DNA of 64,000 bases, taken from NCBI RefSeq assembly GCF_000473105.1, contig NZ_KI421498.1, positions 682,001-746,000 on the forward strand. Direction: 5' to 3'. Origin of the DNA: Phaeobacter inhibens DSM 16374. Lineage in GTDB: Bacteria; Pseudomonadota; Alphaproteobacteria; Rhodobacterales; Rhodobacteraceae. The notes under the pieces are model-generated. The model saw nothing but the letters and a program-made list of their open reading frames with translations, was not told the DNA's origin and did not search any database. Numbering within the stretch: position 1 is the first letter of the stretch; every line of letters begins with the position of its first letter. This document shows positions 34,543 through 42,200 of this stretch, piece after piece. Position numbers and translations under genes: made by a program.

Positions 34543-35544
34543 TTATCCCAACCGGCCCATGGCGACGGCGACGTCCGCCATCCGCACGGAGAAGGCCCAT
34601 TCATTGTCATACCAGGCCAGAACACGGACCAGGCTGTTTGCCACTACGCGGGTCTGATCCGGGGCAAAGATCGAGCTGTGTTCTGTGTGGTTAAAATCAA
34701 TCGACACCAGCGGCGCAGGTTCATAGCCGATGACGCGAGACATATGGCCCTTGGCGGCTTCGCTCATGATGGCATTGATTTCGGTAACGCTGGTCTGTTT
34801 GCTCGCGTGGAAGGTCAGATCCACGGCGGAGACATTCGGCGTTGGGACGCGGATGGCCGAACCATCAAGACGGCCCTTCAGATTTGGCAACACCTCACCC
34901 AGTGCCTTGGCCGCACCGGTGGTGGTTGGGATCATCGCCATGGCAGCAGCGCGGGCACGGTAGAGATCGTCGTGGCGGCGGTCCAGCGTCGGCTGATCAC
35001 CAGTATAGGCGTGGATCGTGGTCATGATCCCGCTTTCGATGCCGACGGTTTCATCCAGCACCTTGGCGAGTGGGGCGAGACAGTTGGTGGTGCAGGAGCC
35101 GTTGGAGACCATGCGGTCGCCCGCCCGCAGCTTGTCGTCATTGACGCCAAAGACGATGGTCTTGTCGACATTGGTGCCGGGGGCGGACAGCAGAACCTTC
35201 TTGGCACCGCGCGCCAGATGGGCCTTGGCCTTTTCGCCGTCGTTGAATTTGCCGGTGCATTCCAGCACCACGTCACAACCCGACCAGTCCAGATCGTCCA
35301 TGTTGTAGGTGGAGAACATCTGCATATCACCACGGCCGAGGTTCATGGTGTTTTCACCCAAGGTGACCTCGCCGGGGAAACGGCCATGCACGGAGTCGTA
35401 TTTCAGCAGATGCGCTGCGGTCTCCAGCGGGCCGGTGGCATTGACCTTGACCACTTCGATATCGTCCCGGCCAGAGGCTGCGATATGTGCCAGGGTGCAG
35501 CGGCCGATGCGGCCAAACCCGTTGATCCCGACTTTGATGGTCAT
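34543..35544 (-). CDS. gap: Glyceraldehyde-3-phosphate dehydrogenase, type I
   Basis: A 333-residue phosphorylating NAD(P)-dependent dehydrogenase linking glyceraldehyde-3-phosphate and 1,3-bisphosphoglycerate in glycolysis and gluconeogenesis. ATG 35544 begins the Rossmann motif MTIKVGINGFGRIGR; TTGGAGATA is the ribosome site. The catalytic Cys lies in SNGSCTTNCLAP, followed by HAYTGDQ (catalytic His) and WYDNEWAFS at the C-terminus. The open frame extends upstream, but the extra residues are not conserved. The 280-bp upstream region has a tandem repeat that may bind a regulator. Confidence 0.97.
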   Translation of the reverse strand: MTIKVGINGFGRIGRCTLAHIAASGRDDIEVVKVNATGPLETAAHLLKYDSVHGRFPGEVTLGENTMNLGRGDMQMFSTYNMDDLDWSGCDVVLECTGKFNDGEKAKAHLARGAKKVLLSAPGTNVDKTIVFGVNDDKLRAGDRMVSNGSCTTNCLAPLAKVLDETVGIESGIMTTIHAYTGDQPTLDRRHDDLYRARAAAMAMIPTTTGAAKALGEVLPNLKGRLDGSAIRVPTPNVSAVDLTFHASKQTSVTEINAIMSEAAKGHMSRVIGYEPAPLVSIDFNHTEHSSIFAPDQTRVVANSLVRVLAWYDNEWAFSVRMADVAVAMGRLG

Positions 35545-35645
35545 ATGCGTATCTCCAAGCGAGCAAGAATTGCCCTCGCTATAGCGACCATTCCCTCGGG
35601 TCAAAAGCTTAAAAACGGCATTATTCCAGACTGTTAGCGCAAAAC

Positions 35646-35690
35646 TTGACTGGTTGCGGTAACGGAATTGACTGATTGCGATAACGTTTC
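35646..35690. promoter_or_regulatory. Tandem imperfect repeat upstream of gap, possible regulator site
   Basis: TTGACTGGTTGCGGTAACG (35646-35664) and TTGACTGATTGCGATAACG (35668-35686) are copies with two differences on a 22-bp (two helical turn) period, 100-140 bp before the gap start. The second runs into GATAACGTTTC, which has the central AACGTT typical of LacI-family operators; a central-carbon regulator is a possible ligand. This is inference. Confidence 0.45.
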
Positions 35691-35824
35691 TGCCGGCGTG
35701 CAGCAGCATAAGGTGACGGTGTTTGACGCAGGGCGGGAACAAACGGGCCGCTCAACGGCTTGTACCTGATAGACGATAGGATAGGGTGGGCCAAAATGCG
35801 CGCGAATGGAAAAGGGGACCGGGT

Positions 35825-36796
35825 ATGAGCGGATTGTTGGCTTTGCTCGATGATGTGGCAGCGATTGCAAAGGTGGCGGCGACCTCGGTCGATGATGTGG
35901 CCGCAGCAGCGAGCAAGGCGGGGGCCAAGACGGCGGGCGTGATCATCGACGATGCGGCGGTGACACCCAAGTATCTGCAAGGCTTTGCCCCTGCGCGCGA
36001 ACTGCCGATCATCTGGCGCATCACCCGCGGGTCGTTGTTCAACAAACTGATCTTGCTGCTGCCGGTCGCCATGCTGCTGGCCAATTTCGCGCCCTGGCTG
36101 ATTACGCCGCTGCTGATGCTGGGCGGATCCTATTTGTGTTTTGAGGGCGCCGAGAAGATCTTTCACGTGCTGTTCCCCCATGCCAGCCACGAGATCGAAC
36201 AGGATATGTCGGTGAAGGATCCCGGCCATCTGGAGGAACAAAAGATCAAAGGCGCGATCAAGACCGATTTCATCCTGTCGGCTGAGATCATGACCATCGC
36301 GCTGGCCGCCATTGAGGCCCCAAATGTCTGGATGCAGGCGGCAACGCTGGCGGTGGTCGCCATCGGGGTGACGCTGGCGGTTTACGGATCGGTGGCGGTG
36401 ATTGTGAAGATGGATGACGTGGGGCTGTATCTGGCGGGCAATGCACCAACGCCTATCGGGCGCGGTCTGGGCCGTGGGCTGGTGAAATTCATGCCGGTGC
36501 TGATGTGGATCCTGTCGGTGGTCGGCACCGCTGCGATGCTGTGGGTCGGCGGCTCCATCATCATCCACGGGCTTGAGGTGCTGGGCTTTGGCTGGCTGGG
36601 CCATCACATCCACGACTGGGCCTATGCCGTCGGCCACGCGGTGCCGGTGGCCTGGACCGGTTTCGCCGAGTGGAGTGCCAAGGCCACAATGGATGGCGTG
36701 TTTGGGCTGGCCTGGGGGCTGGTCCTGATTCCGCTGGCGACGAAGGTTGTGGGGCCGGTGCTTGCGACTGTGTCGGGGAAGTCAGCGGGGCATTGA
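35825..36796 (+). CDS. DUF808 family membrane protein
   Basis: A 323-residue integral membrane protein of the DUF808 (YedI) family, whose function is unknown. The start MSGLLALLDDVAAIAKVAA is the family N-terminus, and TPKYLQGFAPARELPIIWRIT and GGSYLCFEGAEKIFHVLF are further signatures. Hydrophobic helices lie at about 75-110, 160-200, 220-260 and 285-315. ATG 35825 follows AAGGGGACCGG. It is divergent from gap and shares its upstream region, without obvious functional link. Confidence 0.9.
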   Translation: MSGLLALLDDVAAIAKVAATSVDDVAAAASKAGAKTAGVIIDDAAVTPKYLQGFAPARELPIIWRITRGSLFNKLILLLPVAMLLANFAPWLITPLLMLGGSYLCFEGAEKIFHVLFPHASHEIEQDMSVKDPGHLEEQKIKGAIKTDFILSAEIMTIALAAIEAPNVWMQAATLAVVAIGVTLAVYGSVAVIVKMDDVGLYLAGNAPTPIGRGLGRGLVKFMPVLMWILSVVGTAAMLWVGGSIIIHGLEVLGFGWLGHHIHDWAYAVGHAVPVAWTGFAEWSAKATMDGVFGLAWGLVLIPLATKVVGPVLATVSGKSAGH

Positions 36797-37215
36797 TCAC
36801 CTATTGGTGAGTAGAACGATGTCGGCTTCGAGCCCAAATCGGACCTCTCCCAACCGTGCTGCGCGAGCTCGCAGCGTGCTACACCGCCGCACTACCCAAA
36901 AAGATTGTGCTGTAAACTTGGAGGTAAAGCGGTCGTTCAAGAAAAATGCCGCGATGTGGTTGCAGATCAGGCCGTGGAAGCCGGGCGGCACAGGCGCATT
37001 TCTTATCAGTTGTCATTGTTTCTTTTGGCTCCAAGTCGCGACAAGAGGCAAGAAGCCTGTCGTTTAGATGCATGGGGTTGGCTGTTTGCCTATGCAGCCG
37101 ACCGGGCCGCCTGAGTGTCTTGAAAATCTGCGAAATGACCTGACTGCTCTCGAAATGGTTTTCCAACCAGCCCCGGAGCAAGGCCCCGGAGCCTTTGTGC
37201 TGTCAGATCGCCGGA
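36797..37215. other. Intergenic region between DUF808 and YceI genes
   Basis: A 419-bp stretch with no supported gene. Open frames up to about 106 codons on both strands have no ribosome site or recognisable domain. At 37172-37194 GCCCCGGAGC is directly repeated with a 3-nt spacer, and on the minus strand this can form a short hairpin after the YceI gene. Confidence 0.55.
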
Positions 37216-37803
37216 TTACTTGGCTGCTTTGAGTTCAGTGTCGATGTTGATGGTCAACTGTCCCACCGGGATGCTGCTGCCGACACCGAAGTCTGCCGGG
37301 TCAATCTGCCCCTTGGCGGAGAAGGCCACCCAGTCGCCCTTGTAATAATCGAAGAACTGGCCGACCGGATGCGCGCCAAGATGGGTCAGGCGCGCGTCCA
37401 GCACCAACGGTTTGGTGACACCGTGCAGCGTCAGGTCGCCGGTGATCTCTGCAGTGTCCTCACCGGTGAGCTTCAAGGCGGTGCTGACAAATGTGATTTC
37501 CGGGTAGGTGACGGCGTCCAGGAAATCCGCGCTTTTGGCATGCTGATCAAGCGCATCGACACCGGAGAAGAAGCTGTCCGCCGCGATTGTGGCAGTCACG
37601 CTAGCGGTTTCTGGGCTTTCGGCGTCCAGTTCCAGAGTGCCGCTGGCGGTGGTGAATTCGCCGTGCTGCATGGAGACGCCAGCGTGGTTCCAGCCGACGC
37701 GGACCTCAGTGTGGCCGGGGTCGGTGATGTAGGTTTCCGCGGCTGCGGCGCCAGCAGTTGCAGCGAGAATGGCCAGGGTCCAGAGAAAGCGGGTTTCGGT
37801 CAT
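37216..37803 (-). CDS. YceI family periplasmic protein
   Basis: A 195-residue secreted protein. The signal peptide covers residues 1-22 (FLWTLAILAATAGAAAAE), followed by a lipocalin-like YceI beta-barrel that in relatives binds polyprenoids or other amphiphiles. Typical strands are DPGHTEVRVGWNHAGVS and EITGDLTLHGVTKPLVLD. AAAGGA lies 6 bp before ATG 37803. The next gene upstream is a SnoaL-like protein 40 bp away on the same strand, so the two are probably co-transcribed and controlled by the divergent HxlR regulator. Confidence 0.92.
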   Translation of the reverse strand: MTETRFLWTLAILAATAGAAAAETYITDPGHTEVRVGWNHAGVSMQHGEFTTASGTLELDAESPETASVTATIAADSFFSGVDALDQHAKSADFLDAVTYPEITFVSTALKLTGEDTAEITGDLTLHGVTKPLVLDARLTHLGAHPVGQFFDYYKGDWVAFSAKGQIDPADFGVGSSIPVGQLTINIDTELKAAK

Positions 37804-37843
37804 GGTATATCCTTTCTGTTGGGTGTGAAGTGGAAGAGGGGGA

Positions 37844-38674
37844 TCAGAACATGCCGTTGCCGTGGGCGAACTCGGTAGGAATTTCCTGCACCGCGTCCCA
37901 GTGCTCGGCGATCAACCCGTCTTCGACGCGCCACAGGTCATAGAAGGCGGTGGGTTTGCCGTCGTAGATGCCTTCGGCTTGGGTCATCACAAAATTGCCC
38001 TCTGCCACCACGTTGTGCAGCTTCGTGTAGCCGAAGGAGATTTCGTTCTCGGCCAGATAGGCAATGAACCCCTTCAGCCCATCGCGGGTGTCTGGCACAT
38101 AGGGGTTGTGCTGCATGTAGTCGGCGCGGATGTAGCTGTTGATCTTGGCAAGGTCGCCGCCCATCAGCACGTCGATGACGAGGCCGGTAACCAGTGCCTT
38201 GTTGGCTTCGGTCTTGCCCAGATCTGTGATTTCGGTGGTGCCATCAATCATCGAACGGCCGCTGGCGGTCTCAGGCACTTCATCCTGGATCGCATCCCAA
38301 TGCTCCACCAGCTTGCCGTCTTCAAAGCGGAACAGGTCGATGATCACCTTCGGCCCGAAGAACTCTGCAGTCTGGTGGATCACCACGAAATTTTCATCGC
38401 CGAACACCCTGACCGGGTTCACCTGCACTGGCGGATCCAGGGTCTCAAGAAAATCAACAAAGCCCAGCAGCCCTTCGCGCCCATCGGCGGCCTGCGGGTT
38501 GTGCTGGATGTAATCCTCTGCGACATTCGCGCGGATGAACTTGCGGTCGCCTTTGGCGAGGCCCTGCTCCAAGAGGGCTACAGCGGTGGCCTTGTTTTCT
38601 GCAGGCCCTGCGGCAGCGCTGGTTGCGGCGGTGGAGGCAAGCACAGCTGCGGCTGCTTTTTTAAGAAGTGTCAT
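37844..38674 (-). CDS. Exported two-domain SnoaL-like/NTF2-fold protein
   Basis: A 276-residue protein. The start is uncertain among ATG 38674, 38686 and 38713; I chose 38674 because it has GATGGA 7 bp upstream, gives a compact signal peptide (LLKKAAAAVLASTAATSAAAG), and leaves room for a promoter beside the operator-like repeat. Two similar SnoaL domains follow in tandem (about 30-150 and 150-276), each with DYIQHNPQ or DYMQHNPY and a W(D)A(I/V)Q segment after AEHWD or VEHWD. Such folds are often hydrolases, cyclases or ligand binders. The function is unknown. Confidence 0.82.
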   Translation of the reverse strand: MTLLKKAAAAVLASTAATSAAAGPAENKATAVALLEQGLAKGDRKFIRANVAEDYIQHNPQAADGREGLLGFVDFLETLDPPVQVNPVRVFGDENFVVIHQTAEFFGPKVIIDLFRFEDGKLVEHWDAIQDEVPETASGRSMIDGTTEITDLGKTEANKALVTGLVIDVLMGGDLAKINSYIRADYMQHNPYVPDTRDGLKGFIAYLAENEISFGYTKLHNVVAEGNFVMTQAEGIYDGKPTAFYDLWRVEDGLIAEHWDAVQEIPTEFAHGNGMF

Positions 38675-38714
38675 GGTGGTATCCATCGTGTCAGTTGCGT
38701 GAGTTGGGCTCATT

Positions 38715-38768
38715 GGTTACTATTAGGAAGCGTGGTTCCGATTCAGAAGTAGGCACTTTTTAGTAACC
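38715..38768. promoter_or_regulatory. Widely spaced inverted repeat between SnoaL and HxlR genes
   Basis: GGTTACTA (38715-38722) and TAGTAACC (38761-38768) are perfect inverted halves with 38 bp between them. They lie exactly in the divergent promoter region of an HxlR gene, so they are a candidate operator for it. Confidence 0.6.
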
Positions 38769-38779
38769 AGGAAAAACCT

Positions 38780-39154
38780 ATGAAGCGGCGTGAAGAAATC
38801 GAACGGGAGTTGGGATTGGATCTGTGCCCGATCCGGACCGTACTGGCGCAGATCAGCGGCAAGTGGAGCCTGTTGGTGATCCTGCTGCTGCGAGACGGGG
38901 AACACCGGTTTTCCGAGATTCAGCGGTCAATCCCGGATGTCTCGCAGCGGATGCTGACCCAGACCTTGCGGCAACTCGAGCGGGATGGGCTGGTGGCGCG
39001 CAGGGTCACTCCGGTGGTCCCGCCGCGGGTTGATTATGCCATCACGGAGCTGGGCAAGTCGTTGTTTGAACCGATAGGCGCAATGGCCGCCTGGGCGGTG
39101 GCGAAACAGCCGGAAATCATGTCGGCGCGGGAGCGTTACGACAGCGCAGGCTAG
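38780..39154 (+). CDS. HxlR-family transcriptional regulator
   Basis: A 124-residue MarR-like winged-helix regulator. The family signature is CPIRTVLAQISGKWSLLVILLLRDGEHRFSEIQRSI (here read in parts), with the N-terminal Cys at about residue 16 that in HypR/QorR-type members senses thiol-reactive or redox stress. The DNA-binding part continues VSQRMLTQTLRQLERDGLVAR. It is divergent from the SnoaL/YceI pair and probably controls it through the inverted repeat at 38715-38768. Confidence 0.93.
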   Translation: MKRREEIERELGLDLCPIRTVLAQISGKWSLLVILLLRDGEHRFSEIQRSIPDVSQRMLTQTLRQLERDGLVARRVTPVVPPRVDYAITELGKSLFEPIGAMAAWAVAKQPEIMSARERYDSAG

Positions 39155-39182
39155 GGCCGGGACCGCTGTCCCGGCCGCCGGT

Positions 39183-40528
39183 TCAGGCGAATACCACTTG
39201 GATATCGGTGTATTCCGCCAGCCCCTCCTCGCCGAACTCCACGCCGAGCCACGAGGATTTCACCCCGCCAAAGGGCGCGTTGGGCTGGATCGCGCCGTGC
39301 TTGTTGATCCGGACAGAGCCGCATTCCAGCCGTGCCGCGACGGTGCGCGCCTTGGCAATGTCGCTGGACCAGATCGATCCGCCCGACCCGTTGGGGTTGT
39401 CGTTGGCGGCGGCAATTACCTCTTCCACGTCACTGTATTTGATCACTGGCAGGGCTGGGCCAAACTGCTCTTCATTCACCAGCGGGTCGCCATTGGTAAG
39501 ACTGGCAATGATCGTGGGCTCAAAAAACAGCCCTTCACCAGGATGTCCGCCCAGCAGAATCTGGCCCTTTTCACGGGCAGCGGCAACGAGACGGGAAACC
39601 TTGGCGTGCTGCATCGGGTTTTGCAGCGGGCCAAGGATGGAGGACTCGTCGGATCCCGGACCCACAGGAATGGTGCGGGCAAATTCGACCAGCGCGGCAC
39701 AGACTGCATCGTGAATGTCTTCATGCACATAAAGGCGCTTCAGCGCAGCGCAGGTCTGGCCGTTGTTGATGACGGCGCCCCAGAAAAGGTCTTCGGCGAT
39801 TGCCTGCGGATCGGCGTCCGGCAGCACGATGCCCGCGTCATTGCCACCCATTTCCAGCGTCAGCCGCTTCATTGTCGGCGCAGCCGCGGCCATAATCTTC
39901 TCTCCGGTCGTGCAAGAGCCGGTGAAAACAATCTTGCGGATGCCCGGATGGGCAGACATTGCCGCTCCCAGTTTGTCAGTCTGGTCGTCGCCGGTGATAC
40001 AATTAAGAACACCCGCAGGCAGCACTTCGTTTAGCAAAGCCACAAGCCGCAGCGTGCTGAGCGGAGTCAGCGGCGAGGGTTTGATCACCACTGTATTGCT
40101 GGTCCGCAGCGCGGGCAGGATGTGCCAAACCGTTATCATAATTGGGTAGTTCCAGGGGGTGATCGAACCGACAACACCAAGCGGTTTGCGATGCAGCTCA
40201 ATCCGGACTTCGGCGTCGTCTTGCAGCACCTTGACCGGCAGCGACAGCTCAGCGGTGTATCCAGCCCAAGCTTGGGCGCCGCCCATCTCAAAACGTGATC
40301 CGAGGCCATTGAGCGGCTTGCCCTGTTCAGCCGTGATCGCGCTGAAGGTCGGCATGGGACAGCTGCGACCAGCTGGCAAAGGCGCTCCTGCGCGGCTGCT
40401 ACCGCACGGTCTAGGTCCGCCAGTGTTCCGTTTGGTGCTCGGCCTGCCAGCCCGCCTGCCGGATTGGCCACATCGAAGCGGGCAGCCGCGGGAGTGGGGC
40501 CGCCGCCGATTGTCATTTCAAATTTCAT
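39183..40528 (-). pseudogene. Aldehyde dehydrogenase gene broken by two frameshifts and an internal deletion
   Basis: The start MKFEMTIGGGPTPAAARFDV at ATG 40528 has a good AGGAG site and reads the N-terminal 55 residues of a NAD-dependent aldehyde dehydrogenase. Near 40388 the frame shifts: one frame gives AVAAAQER, another FASWSQLSHADLQ, and a third ITAEQGKPLNGLG, which continues to the stop at 39183. Relative to the family about 15-20 codons are missing between SHAD and ITAEQ. The remaining 390 codons are intact and include the GNDAG segment and catalytic Cys in NNGQTCAALKR. The downstream open frame alone could at best give a protein without the N-terminal helix region. It probably once oxidised the aldehyde product of the neighbouring pathway. 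Confidence 0.8.
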
Positions 40529-40551
40529 GGGGTGTTCTCCTCGCCAGCGGG

Positions 40552-40932
40552 TCAGGCGGCGGCGGGCATGAAATAGTCCATGTGGACCTTCCAGCCGTCC
40601 TCGCCGTTCTGCCAGACCACCACATAGGCCAGATGGATATCACCTGCGCCCCCAGCACGCGGTGTCAGCACCACCCGACCGGTTTCAATGGCGCTGCTGC
40701 CCTCATGCTGCACCGATGTGGTGGATAACTGCGCCGTCTTCATGTCTTGCACCGCGCCCAGGAAGTAGGCTGAGGCACCATCGGGCCCGGTAAAGGTTCC
40801 AATCCCCTGGCCAATCACCACCGGGTCGGCGGTGTAGTAGCCTTCCACCAGCGCGGCGACATCGCCAGCGGCAAAGTCTGCCTCGAACTGGCGTGACTTC
40901 TCGGCGATGACGTCTTTTAGGGTTGCAGTCAT
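40552..40932 (-). CDS. SnoaL/DUF4440-type NTF2-fold protein
   Basis: A 126-residue cytoplasmic protein with an NTF2-like fold (motifs FAAGDVAALVEGYYTADPVVIGQG and WKVHMDYFMP at the end). ATG 40932 (MTATLKDVIAEKSRQFEADF) is chosen because the longer frame reaches into the divergent regulatory palindrome. It lies 23 bp before the broken aldehyde dehydrogenase on the same strand, so the two form an operon that starts under the 41019-41036 palindrome. Its biochemical role is unknown; relatives serve as small-molecule isomerases or binding proteins. Confidence 0.85.
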   Translation of the reverse strand: MTATLKDVIAEKSRQFEADFAAGDVAALVEGYYTADPVVIGQGIGTFTGPDGASAYFLGAVQDMKTAQLSTTSVQHEGSSAIETGRVVLTPRAGGAGDIHLAYVVVWQNGEDGWKVHMDYFMPAAA

Positions 40933-41018
40933 GGTGTTATCCTCCCTTGGATTTGCGCATGCCCTCTGCAGTTCTTGGGCACTGACGCCAACGCTAGCCA
41001 GGGAAAGAGAGGTGCTGT

Positions 41019-41036
41019 ATAGTGCAGATGCACTAT
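41019..41036. promoter_or_regulatory. 18-bp palindrome, copy 1 (probable LuxR-type operator)
   Basis: ATAGTGCA-GA-TGCACTAT is a perfect inverted repeat lying between the divergent NTF2-like gene (86 bp) and the LuxR-type gene (35 bp). The same arms recur at 42133-42150. Confidence 0.75.
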
Positions 41037-41071
41037 GTGCTTGGCAGCTTGGCGCGGGATATCCGGACCCC

Positions 41072-42019
41072 ATGAACCGCTATGATCTGAGTGAATTTTT
41101 GCTGAGCCTGATGAACAAGGCCAACACCCACACGCCGCTGCGTTTCCAGCAGTACATGATCGGGTTGATGCGCGGCATTACGGTGTTTGATTCCGCCTGG
41201 TGGGGCTGGTCGGTGTTTCGGGGCGGCAAGATCGCCATGGTGCATACGATGGTCAGCGGTCTGCCGGAGGGGTTCGAGCCCAAGGTCAAGGCACATCTGG
41301 TGAATGACCCTTTTGTGCGCACCGGTCGTTCCCTGAAACGGTACGCCCGGTCGCTGTCGGTCGAGGATGCTGTGACAGATCCCGGGTTTAAGGTCTTTGC
41401 TGAGGAATTCGATCTGACTCAGATGCTGAACGGCCATTGCAAGGTGCGCGAAGGTCCGTTCAACTTTTTCATGTCGCTTTACAGGCATGGCCAGAACCCG
41501 GCCTTTACCGATACGGAGACAACGGATTTTCTGGCCATCCTGCGGCATCTGGAACAGGCCCTGTCGATGTGCTTGCAGCTGGATCTGGGTTTGCGTGTGG
41601 ATCCATGCAACGAATGGGCGCTGCTGGACCATGAGGGCGAATTGTTCTTGTGCTCTTCCGGCTTCAATGGCGCGGTGAAAGACGGACTGGCACCAGAGCA
41701 GAAGCCGACCGCAATGTTGCGAGAATTTGCCGGGCAAGCGGTGGTTACCGCACCTTCCGGGACCACTTTCAGCCGCGTTCGCTATTCTGACGATCTGTGG
41801 CTGGTTTCCGCCCAGCCCGTCAGCCCGCTGAACCGGCTATCTCCAAAGGAACGCCGGGTGGCGGAGCTGCTGATTGCCGGGGCGACCATGCGGGTGATTG
41901 CCGAAGAATCTGGCGTATCAGTAAATACCGTGCGGAATCAGGTGGCCTCCGTTTACCGGAAGACTGGCGTTCACAACAAAGTCGAACTGCTTCGCTTGGC
42001 GGGCGGCCTGCCGCGCTAG
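41072..42019 (+). CDS. LuxR-type (HTH_LUXR) transcriptional regulator
   Basis: A 315-residue regulator. ATG 41072 (MNRYDLSEFLLSL) is chosen; the longer frame overlaps the divergent gene and the operator. The C-terminal LuxR helix-turn-helix occupies about 253-310 (LSPKERRVAELLIAGATMRVIAEESGVSVNTVRNQVAS, in parts). The N-terminal 240 residues are not a recognisable autoinducer-binding or receiver domain, so the signal is probably a metabolite. It is flanked by two copies of the same palindrome, one in front of itself and one before the importer, which suggests autoregulation and control of uptake. Confidence 0.9.
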   Translation: MNRYDLSEFLLSLMNKANTHTPLRFQQYMIGLMRGITVFDSAWWGWSVFRGGKIAMVHTMVSGLPEGFEPKVKAHLVNDPFVRTGRSLKRYARSLSVEDAVTDPGFKVFAEEFDLTQMLNGHCKVREGPFNFFMSLYRHGQNPAFTDTETTDFLAILRHLEQALSMCLQLDLGLRVDPCNEWALLDHEGELFLCSSGFNGAVKDGLAPEQKPTAMLREFAGQAVVTAPSGTTFSRVRYSDDLWLVSAQPVSPLNRLSPKERRVAELLIAGATMRVIAEESGVSVNTVRNQVASVYRKTGVHNKVELLRLAGGLPR

Positions 42020-42132
42020 AGCTGCGCCCGGCCTTTTGCAATTGAGTTGAACCCGGGACTAGGCTGCTGATTTTCCGCAGCTTCTTTCTGTATCCGGAAG
42101 CGCTGCAGGATCAAACAAAAGCCTGCAGTTGG

Positions 42133-42150
42133 ATAGTGCATCTGCACTAT
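42133..42150. promoter_or_regulatory. 18-bp palindrome, copy 2, upstream of the ABC importer
   Basis: ATAGTGCA-TC-TGCACTAT, identical in both arms to the copy at 41019-41036, lies 50 bp before the substrate-binding protein start. Confidence 0.75.
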
Positions 42151-42200
42151 GTCTGGCCCGTTCGCCCTTCCATACCGTTTAGGAAACAGGGAGGATCACC

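Noticed and set aside
36797-37067. Short frames between DUF808 and YceI
   Set aside because: The frames are open on both strands, have no ribosome site and contain no domain; they look like decayed intergenic sequence.
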